Shown here in pieces: positions 7,028 to 14,058 of a stretch of DNA of 20,924 nt. The stretch comes from Chloroflexota bacterium (GTDB taxonomy: Bacteria > Chloroflexota > Limnocylindria > Limnocylindrales > CSP1-4): contig JADGQH010000021.1 in assembly GCA_017881985.1 (NCBI GenBank), positions 1 through 20,924 of the forward strand. Reading direction: 5' to 3'. The position numbers and the translations under genes were made by a program. The first letter of the stretch is position 1; the number at the start of each line of letters is the position of its first letter. The notes below the pieces were generated by a model. That model was not told where the DNA came from and did not search any database. It worked only from the letters and a program-made list of their open reading frames with translations.

Positions 7028-7818
7028 TGCCGGCGACCCCGTTCGCCGACCTCGCGGGGCGGCCCGCGATGCACGCCAGCGGTCGCACGACGGGACCCGG
7101 CCGGCGCGCTCGTCACCTCGGGTCGGCCGGCGCGCTCGTCATGGCAATCTCGGTCCTGGCAGCAGGACCGACCGCGGGTGCGTCGCCGCAGCCGGGCGCC
7201 GAGACCTTCGACCTGTACCGACCGGGTGTCTTCTCGACGCAGGCGACGTGGACGTGGTGCACCGCGGCGAGCGTGCAGATCATGCGCAACATCGTGTTCG
7301 CCGGCGTCGACCACAGCGCGGCCAGCCAGCAGCGATTCTTCACGTTCATGCGGTCGAGCAACCGCTATCAACAGGTCAGTCACCATGGCGTCGACCCGCA
7401 GGGGTTCCTCGCCGGGCTGCGGCGCTATGTCGATCCCGGCTACGCCCTGGTGGCAAGCCCAACGTTCGACGCGGCCGTTCGATCGGCCGTGACGCAGCTC
7501 CGCGTGACAGGCAAGCCGGTCGCCCTGATCGTCGCCGGAGGACGCCACGCCTGGGTGCTGACCGGGTTCACGGCGACCGCCGATCCGGCTCGCACGACCG
7601 ACTTCGGGGTTGTCAGCGTCCGTGTCGTCGGGCCGCTCTACGGGCGGCAGAGCGTCAACGGGTACGACGCGCCGCCGGACACGACCATCTCCTACGCCGC
7701 CCTGCGTCGGTTCCTCCTGCCGTATCGCTTCCGGTTCGCGGCGACTCCGTGGACGGGTCGCTTCGTGACGTTCCAGCCGATCCCGACCCAGCGCAGCGCC
7801 GGCCGGCTCGTGCTGTAG
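7024..7818 (+). CDS. Exported C39-like (papain-fold) cysteine peptidase
   Basis: The 264-residue protein has an Arg-rich N-terminus and a hydrophobic segment (about residues 33-53) ending in 'GPTAGAS', consistent with an unusually long signal peptide or membrane anchor. The mature part has the C39-like pattern: 'TWTWCTAASVQIM' with nucleophile C79 and 'GGRHAWVLTGF' with H175, about 95 residues apart. The W-C-x-A-A sequence fits the Peptidase_C39_2/AvrRpt2-like group; some relatives are inactive. The start overlaps the previous stop (ATGATG at 7024-7029, two in-frame choices); an internal ATG at 7069 would give a more ordinary signal peptide and cannot be excluded. Substrate unknown. It is coupled to the glutamic peptidase gene and converges on the oxidoreductase gene with a 33-base gap. 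Confidence 0.7.
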   Translation: MMPATPFADLAGRPAMHASGRTTGPGRRARHLGSAGALVMAISVLAAGPTAGASPQPGAETFDLYRPGVFSTQATWTWCTAASVQIMRNIVFAGVDHSAASQQRFFTFMRSSNRYQQVSHHGVDPQGFLAGLRRYVDPGYALVASPTFDAAVRSAVTQLRVTGKPVALIVAGGRHAWVLTGFTATADPARTTDFGVVSVRVVGPLYGRQSVNGYDAPPDTTISYAALRRFLLPYRFRFAATPWTGRFVTFQPIPTQRSAGRLVL

Positions 7819-7851
7819 CGAGCATCGCGCTGTCCCGCGCGGTGCCCCGGC

Positions 7852-8787
7852 TCACGCGAACAGTGCGATCAGCTCGCCGGCGAGGTCGAGGGACTCCCCC
7901 GGCAGCATCGTGTTTCCGAACGTGAAGCCGCCGAAGCCCGCCTCGACGTACTCGCCGAGGATCTCGGCGGCCCGCGCCGGCGTCGCCGCAACGAGCGCGC
8001 CGCGCCGCTCCGGCGGGATCCGGGCGAGGCGCGCCTCGCCCTCGCGCTCGTCCGCCACGAGGAGCACCGGGGCGGCCATCGTCCGGGTGATCGTCGCGGG
8101 GTCGCGCCCGATCTCCTCGCAGTAGCGCTCCAGGAGCTCTGCCTTGTGGCGGAGGACGTCCATGCCGAGCGGGAACCAGTGGGAGAGATCGGCATGGCGG
8201 GCGACGAGGCGCAGCGTTCGCTGCTCGCCGCCCCCGCCGACGAGGATTCGCGGCCCCCCGGCCTGGACCGGCCTCGGCTGGTTGCGCGCGGCCTCGATCC
8301 GGTAGAAGCGGCCCTCGAATGTCGGGCGATCCTCCGTGAACATCATCCGGCAGATCGTCAGCGCCTCGTCGAGGCGATCCATCCGCTCGCCGACTCTCGG
8401 GAAGTCGAAGCCGTAGCCACGGTGCTCGGACTCGTTCCAGGCCGCGCCCATCCCCAGGATCGCCCGGCCGCCGGAGATCACGTCGAGCGTCGTCACGGTC
8501 TTCGCGAGGAGCGCCGGGTTCCGGTACGTGACGCCCGTGACGAGTGCGCCGACCCGGATCCGCGAGGTCCGGGCGGCGATCCCGGCGAGCGTGGAGTACG
8601 CCTCGAGCATCGACGCGTCCTCTGGCCCCACCCCGCTGATCTGGTAGAAGTGGTCCATCACCGTCACCAGGTCGAAGCCCACCTCCTCGGCCCGTCGGGC
8701 CAGGCCGACGACATGCTCGAAGAGCGCCTCCGGCGCAACCCCCGGGAACGTGTAGTTGGGAAGGTGGTACCCGAACATCGGTCGCAT
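7852..8787 (-). CDS. LLM-class (luciferase-like) probable F420-dependent oxidoreductase
   Basis: The 311-residue TIM-barrel oxidoreductase begins MRPMFGYHLPNYTFPG. Family features include 'HVVGLARRAEEVGFDLVTVM', 'RIRVGALVTGVTYRNPALLA', 'ISGGRAILGMGAAWNE' and 'RPVQAGGPRILVGGGGEQRT'. The conserved 'GMGAAWNESEHRGYG' and the overall pattern are closest to F420-dependent LLM proteins of high-GC bacteria, but cofactor choice between F420 and FMN cannot be proven by reading. The frame is open further upstream, but GAGG about eight bases before the ATG at 8787 sets the start, and the upstream extension is unlike protein. It stands alone: it converges on the peptidase pair and is divergent from the ice-binding-like gene. 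Substrate unknown. Confidence 0.88.
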   Translation of the reverse strand: MRPMFGYHLPNYTFPGVAPEALFEHVVGLARRAEEVGFDLVTVMDHFYQISGVGPEDASMLEAYSTLAGIAARTSRIRVGALVTGVTYRNPALLAKTVTTLDVISGGRAILGMGAAWNESEHRGYGFDFPRVGERMDRLDEALTICRMMFTEDRPTFEGRFYRIEAARNQPRPVQAGGPRILVGGGGEQRTLRLVARHADLSHWFPLGMDVLRHKAELLERYCEEIGRDPATITRTMAAPVLLVADEREGEARLARIPPERRGALVAATPARAAEILGEYVEAGFGGFTFGNTMLPGESLDLAGELIALFA

Positions 8788-8976
8788 CGGCCGGACCTCG
8801 TGGCAGGAATGGAAGCCGTCGACGGCCCGGTTCCGCGGCCGCCGACGCAAGTTTCCACCAGTGCGCCGTCCCGTGTCGTGGCGGGGCGAGGGGCGGCCGG
8901 GCCGGCGCGTCGGCGCCGGCCGAGGAGATGACGGGCCGTAATGACGGCCCCGCGCACGGCGTCCACACTCGCGATC

Positions 8977-8999
8977 GAATGACCGGTCACCCGTCATTC
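8977..8999. promoter_or_regulatory. Inverted repeat with internal palindrome, candidate operator
   Basis: Seven-base arms GAATGAC and GTCATTC flank a nine-base spacer, and the left side overlaps the perfect ten-base palindrome TGACCGGTCA at 8980-8989. The site lies between the divergent LLM oxidoreductase and ice-binding-like genes, a typical position for a dimeric repressor site. No matching regulator gene is adjacent. Confidence 0.35.
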
Positions 9000-9020
9000 C
9001 GTCTGTCGTAGTTCTCGGCG

Positions 9021-9050
9021 AGAAGGCCCGTCCTGGGGGACGGGCCTTCT
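9021..9050 (+). terminator. Strong terminator-like hairpin upstream of the ice-binding-like gene
   Basis: AGAAGGCCCGTCC (9021-9033) pairs perfectly over 13 bases with 9038-9050, with a four-base TGGG loop. The 3' arm ends in CCTTCTTC, only weakly pyrimidine-rich. The fold is typical of terminators in GC-rich bacteria, yet no recognised gene ends here in either direction. It could end an unannotated short transcript or act as an attenuator in the leader of the gene at 9162. Confidence 0.55.
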
Positions 9051-9161
9051 TCGCGCAGGTGGCGGCGTCCGTTGCCCGGCCTCGGGCCGGAGGGCTCGGG
9101 AGCGAGTTGCGAGCACCCGCCGGGGGCTCGTCATGGCAATGATCAACGAGAGGCGATGAAG

Positions 9162-10160
9162 ATGAACACACGGATTCAGAGGGCCAAACGTCCGCTCACG
9201 GCCGGCCTGGCGGTCGCCGCGGCGATCGCCATGCTGGCTGCCGGGCCGACGGCATTTGCGGCAGGCCCTGCGACGGTCGGGCTGGGGACGGCCGCGTCCT
9301 TCGCCGTCCTGGCGGGTACGCCGAACGTGACCAACACCGGGCCCAGCAGCATCACCGGCGATCTGGGCATCGCCCCGGCCGTCGCCGTGACAGGGTTCCC
9401 ACCGGGGACGGTGAGCGGGACAGTCCACAAGGGCGACGCCGTCGCGCTGCAGGCGAAGAGCGACCTGGTCACTGCGTACGACAACGCCGCGGGACGACCG
9501 GTGACAGCCACCCACGGGGTGCTCGGTGGCCAGACGCTGGTCTCCGGCGTATATACCTCCGGAGGTGTCGGGCTCGACCTCACGGGCACGCTGACGCTGG
9601 ATGGTCAGAACGACGCGACGTCCGTCTGGATCTTCAAGGCCACGTCGTCGCTCATCACCGCCTCGAACAGCGCCGTGAAGCTCATCAACGGCGCGAGCGC
9701 GTGCAACGTCTTCTGGCAGGTCACCAGCTCGGCCACGCTGGGATCGGGCTCGACCTTCGTCGGGACGATCATGGCCCTGACCTCCATCACGATGCAGACC
9801 GGCGTGACGCTCAACGGTCGAGCGCTCGCCCGCAACGGCGAAGTCACTCTGATCAACGACACGATCTCCTCGTCGAGCTGCTCGTCCGCTGCCGCGGCGA
9901 GCCCTTCTCCGAGCGCTTCTGCCTCGCCGAGCGCGTCGCCGAGCGCGAGCCCCTCGCCGAGCGCGACCCCAACGCCGACCGCAACGGTCGCTCCGAGCGC
10001 AACGACGCGGCCGACGATTCCGCCCACGAGCACGAGCAACCCGATCAATGCCGAGCCGACGGGCAACGGTCTCCCGGTCCTCTTCGGGCTGGTCTTCCTG
10101 GCAGCCCTGTCGCTGATGGCGGCGTCCAGGCGCTACCGAACGGTGCGCAACACGCGCTGA
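9162..10160 (+). CDS. Secreted DUF3494 ice-binding-like protein with Ser/Pro/Ala linker and C-terminal membrane anchor
   Basis: The 332-residue surface protein has a signal peptide with basic start 'MNTRIQRAKRPLTAGL', a hydrophobic core and an Ala-rich cleavage region near 'PTAFAAGP'. The DUF3494 domain (about residues 35-235) begins 'LGTAASFAVLAGTPNVTNTG' and continues 'SSITGDLGIAPA', 'TLTLDGQNDATSVWIFKA', 'CNVFWQVTSSATLGSGSTF' and 'GRALARNGEVTLINDTI'. A low-complexity Ser/Pro/Ala/Thr stalk follows, then a single membrane helix (about 303-321) and an Arg-rich tail, so the protein is probably held at the surface by the helix. No LPXTG motif is visible. ATG at 9162 is chosen over 9156 because GAGAGG (9148-9153) is eight rather than two bases away. 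Family members bind ice crystals; many homologues have other or unknown adhesive roles. Confidence 0.87.
   Translation: MNTRIQRAKRPLTAGLAVAAAIAMLAAGPTAFAAGPATVGLGTAASFAVLAGTPNVTNTGPSSITGDLGIAPAVAVTGFPPGTVSGTVHKGDAVALQAKSDLVTAYDNAAGRPVTATHGVLGGQTLVSGVYTSGGVGLDLTGTLTLDGQNDATSVWIFKATSSLITASNSAVKLINGASACNVFWQVTSSATLGSGSTFVGTIMALTSITMQTGVTLNGRALARNGEVTLINDTISSSSCSSAAAASPSPSASASPSASPSASPSPSATPTPTATVAPSATTRPTIPPTSTSNPINAEPTGNGLPVLFGLVFLAALSLMAASRRYRTVRNTR
9924..9965 (+). repeat. Three copies of a 12-base unit encoding the Ser/Pro/Ala stalk
   Basis: TCGCCGAGCGCG occurs at 9924-9935, 9936-9947 and 9954-9965, encoding repeated S-P-S-A. Two copies are in direct tandem. Repeats like this can change stalk length by slippage or recombination. 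Confidence 0.8.
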
Positions 10161-10181
10161 CGAACTGCACGCTCGATCGGC

Positions 10182-10218
10182 GAGCCCGCAGCCCGGATGC
10201 AGCCGGGGCTGCGGGCTC
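10182..10218. terminator. Shared bidirectional terminator between convergent genes
   Basis: GAGCCCGCAGCCC (10182-10194) pairs over 13 bases with 10206-10218, leaving an 11-base loop. It lies 21 bases after the ice-binding-like gene stop and 7 bases beyond the end of the convergent kinase gene. A short TTT follows on the plus strand (10224-10226). The position suits termination of both transcripts. Confidence 0.65.
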
Positions 10219-10225
10219 TGCCGTT

Positions 10226-11209
10226 TCAGTGGTGCTGGAGCAGCGCCACGATCAGGACGAACAACGTGCTCGCTCCGAGGAACCCGAGGCTGATCCCGGC
10301 CACGAGGAGCATGGGGCCGCGACGGCGCGAGCCCGGCAGGCCCGGCTTCTCCGCCTCGAAGACGAACCGCGAGAGGTCCAGGTCCTTCCACGATTCGAGG
10401 TCGGCGGCGAGGGCCGCCGCATCCGGGTAGCGTTCCGCCGGGTCCTTGCGGATGCACTTCCGGACGATCGCGTCCAGGGGGGGCGGGATCGACGGGTCGA
10501 GCTCGCGGAGCGACGGCGCTGGCCGCGTCACGGCCTGGTTCATGATCGAGAGCGGGTTGTCGCCCTCCCAGGGAACGCGGCCTGCGAGCAGCTCGAAGAG
10601 GATCACCCCGAGCGCGTAGACGTCGGTCCGCGCGTCCCCTCGCTCGCCCTGGACCTGCTCCGGCGCCATGTAGTCGGGGGTGCCCAGCTGCGAGGTCAGC
10701 CAACGCCAGGTGAGCCGGCGCGCCCCCGACATGAGGGCGATCCCGAAATCGGTCACCACCGGCCGCCCGTCCGCGGTGATCAGCACGTTCTCCGGCTTGA
10801 GGTCGCGATGGGTCACACCCTGCCGGTGCGCGTACCCCATTGCGTCCGCGAGGCGGTCAACGATGCTCACCGCCTCGGCGATCGGGAGCCGGCCGCGGCG
10901 CGCGAGGTGCTCGCGCAGGGTCTCGCCCTCGATGTACTCCATCACGAGGTACGGGCGCGTCCGGTCGCCACCGGGGTCGAGCGAGTGCTGGATACCAGGG
11001 TGGTCCAGGCGGCGGGCGATCTCCATCTCGCGCCGGAACCGGTCGAACGTCGCGACGTCGCCGATGATTCCCTCGTGCGGGCACTTCAGGACCACGCGTC
11101 CGCCGTCCGGACCGACCGCCAGGTAGACGTCGCTGAACGCGCCGTGCCCGATCGCGTCGACGATCTCGTAGCGGTCCAGTCGCTCGCCCGGGACGAGCGC
11201 CGCGCTCAC
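10226..11209 (-). CDS. Tail-anchored Hanks-type Ser/Thr protein kinase
   Basis: The 327-residue kinase has a complete catalytic domain: glycine loop 'IGHGAFSDVY' (20-29), ATP lysine K42, helix-C Glu E61, 'HRDLKPEN' with catalytic D136, DFG at 154-156 and 'MAPEQ' (181-185). The activation segment between DFG and APE carries Ser and Thr residues suitable for autophosphorylation. A single membrane helix occupies about residues 300-324, and only a few residues follow, so there is no extracellular PASTA or other sensor domain. The protein is tail-anchored with the kinase in the cytoplasm. The start is GTG at 11209, overlapping the phosphatase stop as GTGA. The pairing with a PP2C phosphatase gives an antagonistic phosphorylation module. 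Confidence 0.93.
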   Translation of the reverse strand: MSAALVPGERLDRYEIVDAIGHGAFSDVYLAVGPDGGRVVLKCPHEGIIGDVATFDRFRREMEIARRLDHPGIQHSLDPGGDRTRPYLVMEYIEGETLREHLARRGRLPIAEAVSIVDRLADAMGYAHRQGVTHRDLKPENVLITADGRPVVTDFGIALMSGARRLTWRWLTSQLGTPDYMAPEQVQGERGDARTDVYALGVILFELLAGRVPWEGDNPLSIMNQAVTRPAPSLRELDPSIPPPLDAIVRKCIRKDPAERYPDAAALAADLESWKDLDLSRFVFEAEKPGLPGSRRRGPMLLVAGISLGFLGASTLFVLIVALLQHH

Positions 11210-12132
11210 GAGCGGCCCGCGAGAAGCCGTCGCCAGAACGATCGGTCGGGTCCGTCGCCGTCGCGGAGCGACCCCACGGCGTCCACGTGAACGATTGCCA
11301 CGGTCGCATTATCGTCGCCGCCCGATGCGATCGCCTGCGCGACGAGGTCCCGGGCGCCGGCAGCCGGCTCGGCCCGCAGCGCCGCCTCGAAGTGCTCCTG
11401 ATCGAGGCCGCCCCAGCAGCCGTCCGTGCAGATGGCGTACGCGTCCCCCGGGTAGATCGCCCGGGAGGCGGTGTCGGCGCGCAGGACAAGATCGCCTCCA
11501 AGCGAACGGGTGAGCAGGTGGCGGCCGGGGTGGGTGCGGGCCTGGTGTGGCTTGATGACCTTCATCCGGACAAGCTCGGCCGCCTGCGAGTGGTCGCGGG
11601 TGAGGAGCTCCACGACCTCGTCGCGCATCCGGTAGACCCGGGTGTCACCGATGTGCGCGACGTGCAGCGAACCCGCCGCGAAGACGAGAACGGCCGCCGT
11701 TGTCTGCGGTCCCGGACGGCGGTCGGTTGCGCCGTCGAGCTCCCCCGCGAGCAGGGCGCCGTTGGCGAGCTCGAGCGCTGAGCGGAGGTCGCCGGGCCCG
11801 GGCCGAGCCGCCAGGGCCAGCGCCTGGACGACGATGCGGGTGGCCGTCCGGCTCGCCAGGTCGCCCCGGCCGTGCCCGCCCAGGCCATCCGCGACCATCA
11901 GGCCCACGGCTGAACCTGCCAGCTCGGCAAAGCGGGCGGATTCGTCGGGCGTTCCCGTGAGGTCGTGGCCGCCCGCGTCGAACCAGCCCACGTGATCCTC
12001 GTTGGTCTCGCGGACGGGGCCGACCACGGAGAGCGTCGCGAGCCGAAGGCGGACGGGCTGCTCTTCACCCCCCGGCTCGACGTCCGGGAGGATGGCCGAT
12101 GCCGGCGGTGCCTCGGGGGGCGCCGCCGGCAT
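11206..12132 (-). CDS. PP2C-family Ser/Thr protein phosphatase
   Basis: The 308-residue metal-dependent phosphatase has a roughly 25-residue Pro/Ala/Glu-rich disordered N-terminus, then the PP2C fold: 'VRETNEDHVGW' (E45, D46), 'VADGLGGHGRGD' (D82, G83), 'HIGDTRVYRM' (160-169), 'ICTDGCWGG' (D237) and 'GGDDNATVAIV' (D273, D274, N275). All metal-binding acidic positions are present. The last 20 residues are basic and lie outside the fold. It is read directly before the kinase and overlaps it by four bases, so it probably reverses that kinase's phosphorylation. The ATG at 12132 has no clear Shine-Dalgarno motif; start confidence is moderate. The 53-base gap to the upstream transporter gene shows no terminator, so the three genes may be cotranscribed. 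Confidence 0.92.
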   Translation of the reverse strand: MPAAPPEAPPASAILPDVEPGGEEQPVRLRLATLSVVGPVRETNEDHVGWFDAGGHDLTGTPDESARFAELAGSAVGLMVADGLGGHGRGDLASRTATRIVVQALALAARPGPGDLRSALELANGALLAGELDGATDRRPGPQTTAAVLVFAAGSLHVAHIGDTRVYRMRDEVVELLTRDHSQAAELVRMKVIKPHQARTHPGRHLLTRSLGGDLVLRADTASRAIYPGDAYAICTDGCWGGLDQEHFEAALRAEPAAGARDLVAQAIASGGDDNATVAIVHVDAVGSLRDGDGPDRSFWRRLLAGRS

Positions 12133-12185
12133 GGCGAGGGAGCGGACAGGTTCGCCGGGGGAGGGGACGCCCGGCGGAGGGGCGC

Positions 12186-13769
12186 TCAGCCGGCCGCCTC
12201 GGCGCGCTCGGCCGCGGTCGCGCGGTCGCCGCCGCCGCGGCCGACGAGGATCGGCGTCCGCGTGGCCCGGGAGTTCAGGGTGAGCCAGGCCGCCCCGATC
12301 ACGATCCAGACCGCCACGACCCCGAGCGCGATCAGCGTGTCGGTCTGCGTCGAACCGCCCGCCGAGATGCTCATGACGAGGATTGTCAGGAGCAGGGCCA
12401 GGTTTGCCAGGAGCCCGAGGGCCGGGACCAGGATGTGCTTGAGCGAGGACCGTTCTGGCCGGGCCCAGAACGCGATCATGACCAGGAAGTTGGTCATGCC
12501 ATAGACGAGGAACGTGCCCACGTTCGAGGCGAGGATGATCTGCAGGAGGTTGTCCGCGCTCAGGATGCCGTATGCGCCGAGCGCGGCGGAGACGGCGGCG
12601 AGGACCAGGATCCCGTAGTGCGGGGTCGCGTACCTGCCGTGAAGGAGCCCGAGCAGGCCCGGAACTTCGCGGTCGCGGCCCATGACGTAGGTGATCCGGA
12701 CGCCGGTGTTGAGGCAGGCGAGCGTCGTGCCGATGAGCGCGACGAGGACGGTCGCCGCAAGGATCAGGGCGAGGGCGGTGCCGGTGCCGCCCAGCATCGT
12801 GTCGCCGATGAGCTTGACCAGATCGCCGATCGGTGCCCCGGACGCCGCCGCGGCGCTGTAGCCGGTGACGGTCGTGGCCGCGCCGGACGCAGCCGTCGCG
12901 GTGCCGGTGAGCGCACTGCTGACCGCGAAGTTCGCGCTCACATACTCGATGAGGTAGGCGAAGATCCCCTGGATCGCGAGCGAGAGGAGCACGGCCCGTC
13001 GCACGTCGCGCTTCGGGTTGATCGCCTCGGCGCCGAGCGCGGTCACGGACTCGAAGCCGACGAGGAGCAGGATCGCGATCGTGCCCTGGAAGAGGACGTT
13101 CGTGATGTCGTGCGGCAGGACCACCGAGACGACGTCCTTGTGGGCGTAGGCGAGATCCGGGTGGGTGAGGCGGAAGACCACCGCGAGGACGCTGAACCCC
13201 AGCAGGGCGGTCAGCTGGATGACGTTGATCACGACCGCCGTCATGGTCGAGCCGGAGATCCCGCGGAAGGCGATCAGGCCCGTCAGCGCCGCGAAGACGA
13301 CGACCAGCGCGATCTCGAACGGCGTGTTCAGGCTGATCCCGAACAGGCTCAGGATGTAGACCGCCAGGATCCCGGTGAACGCGACCATGATCCCGGGGTA
13401 GATCCAGTAGTAGAGGTGGGAGATCCACCCCACCACGAACTTCGCGAGGCGGGCGAACTTGTAGTGGATCGCCTCCTCGCGCTCGAGGAACGCGGCCTCG
13501 GCGAAGTAGTACGAGGAGCCCGCGCCCGCGGACGGGTACAGGTTGGACAGCTCCCCGTAGCTCCACGCGGTGAGGAAGGCGAGGACCAGCGCGAACAGCA
13601 GGCCGGGGACCATGTCCATCGCCGTGGTGGACGTGCCATTCGCCTGCAGCGTCTGCGACTGGAACGTCGTCCAGAGGAACGCTCCCGGCGCGATCAGCGC
13701 CATCGCGTTGATCGTCAGGCCCGTCAGGCTCAGGGTCCGTTTCATCTCCGGTGCGGGGGCGCTCGCCAT
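12186..13769 (-). CDS. APC-superfamily amino acid/polyamine-type permease
   Basis: The 527-residue integral membrane protein has about 12 hydrophobic helices. The N-terminus reads 'MKRTLSLTGLTINAMALIAP' after eight residues, and helix 1 is followed by 'AWSYGELSNLYPSAGAGSSY', the classic APC segment. A later 'LVGFESVTALGAEAINPKRD' is the conserved helix 6 loop motif of the family. An Ala/Gly/Thr-rich stretch (about residues 285-315) forms an unusually long external loop. GGAGGAG about six bases before the ATG at 13769 sets the start; the frame continues far upstream but only as an antisense-like shadow of other genes. Substrate is not readable: amino acids, polyamines and related amines are typical. 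It lies between the catabolic operon and the kinase/phosphatase genes. Confidence 0.9.
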   Translation of the reverse strand: MASAPAPEMKRTLSLTGLTINAMALIAPGAFLWTTFQSQTLQANGTSTTAMDMVPGLLFALVLAFLTAWSYGELSNLYPSAGAGSSYYFAEAAFLEREEAIHYKFARLAKFVVGWISHLYYWIYPGIMVAFTGILAVYILSLFGISLNTPFEIALVVVFAALTGLIAFRGISGSTMTAVVINVIQLTALLGFSVLAVVFRLTHPDLAYAHKDVVSVVLPHDITNVLFQGTIAILLLVGFESVTALGAEAINPKRDVRRAVLLSLAIQGIFAYLIEYVSANFAVSSALTGTATAASGAATTVTGYSAAAASGAPIGDLVKLIGDTMLGGTGTALALILAATVLVALIGTTLACLNTGVRITYVMGRDREVPGLLGLLHGRYATPHYGILVLAAVSAALGAYGILSADNLLQIILASNVGTFLVYGMTNFLVMIAFWARPERSSLKHILVPALGLLANLALLLTILVMSISAGGSTQTDTLIALGVVAVWIVIGAAWLTLNSRATRTPILVGRGGGDRATAAERAEAAG

Positions 13770-13920
13770 CTCGTCTCCTCCACCGCGGTCGTGGCCGCGC
13801 GGCGCGCCCACTCGTCGCGCCGGTTGGCCCGATCGTGGCGGCGCGCGAGACTCGTGCACAGGGTGGAGACCGTGATGTGCGGGAGCGGATTGGTTGCGCC
13901 CGGGTGGCAATTGGCGGCGC

Positions 13921-13985
13921 GGCCGTCGCCGCGCGGCGGAGGAGGCGTGGCCGTCGCCGCGCGGCGGAGGAGGCGTGGCCGTCGC
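13921..13985. repeat. 28-bp tandem repeat, about 2.3 copies
   Basis: A 28-base GC-rich unit beginning GGCCGTCGCCGCGCGG fills 13921-13948 and is repeated exactly at 13949-13976, with nine bases of a third copy following. Each unit contains the palindrome GCCGCGCGGC. It lies in the 289-bp gap between the acyl-CoA dehydrogenase end and the permease start, where I see no gene and no clear promoter. Confidence 0.9.
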
Positions 13986-14058
13986 GGGCAGGGCGGGTGC
14001 CGGGCTGTCGGCCGTCAGTGCCCCGGCCGTCGATGTCCGGATGCCATCGCGCGACCGC

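Larger units (their letters stand above)
8788..9161. other. Hairpin-rich divergent intergenic region
   Basis: This 374-bp stretch contains no gene I can support. It holds several strong inverted repeats: GGCCGGCGC/GCGCCGGCC (8900-8908/8913-8921), GAATGAC/GTCATTC (8977-8983/8993-8999) enclosing the perfect palindrome TGACCGGTCA (8980-8989), the 13-bp stem at 9021-9050, and CCGGCC/GGCCGG (9076-9081/9085-9090). I could not find a confident -35/-10 pair in either direction. A 27-codon open frame (8928-9011) ends nine bases before the 9021 hairpin. Its only Shine-Dalgarno-like motif abuts the ATG, so I do not call it a gene. Confidence 0.6.

Noticed and set aside
8928..9011. 27-codon small protein gene
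   Set aside because: The only Shine-Dalgarno-like motif (GAGGAG) directly touches the ATG, and the peptide is unremarkable. Kept only as part of a leader hypothesis.
9021..9050. Riboswitch aptamer
   Set aside because: Only simple hairpins are seen. I recognise no conserved aptamer core of a known class, so this remains a terminator-like element.
8994..10703. Long minus-strand open frame (569 codons) across the ice-binding-like gene
   Set aside because: Antisense to a gene with a signal peptide and a recognisable domain, and it runs through a terminator and part of the kinase gene. The translation is low-complexity Arg/Ala/Gly.
9701..11290. Long plus-strand open frame (529 codons) over the kinase gene
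   Set aside because: Antisense to a kinase with every catalytic motif intact; the translation shows no domain-like pattern.
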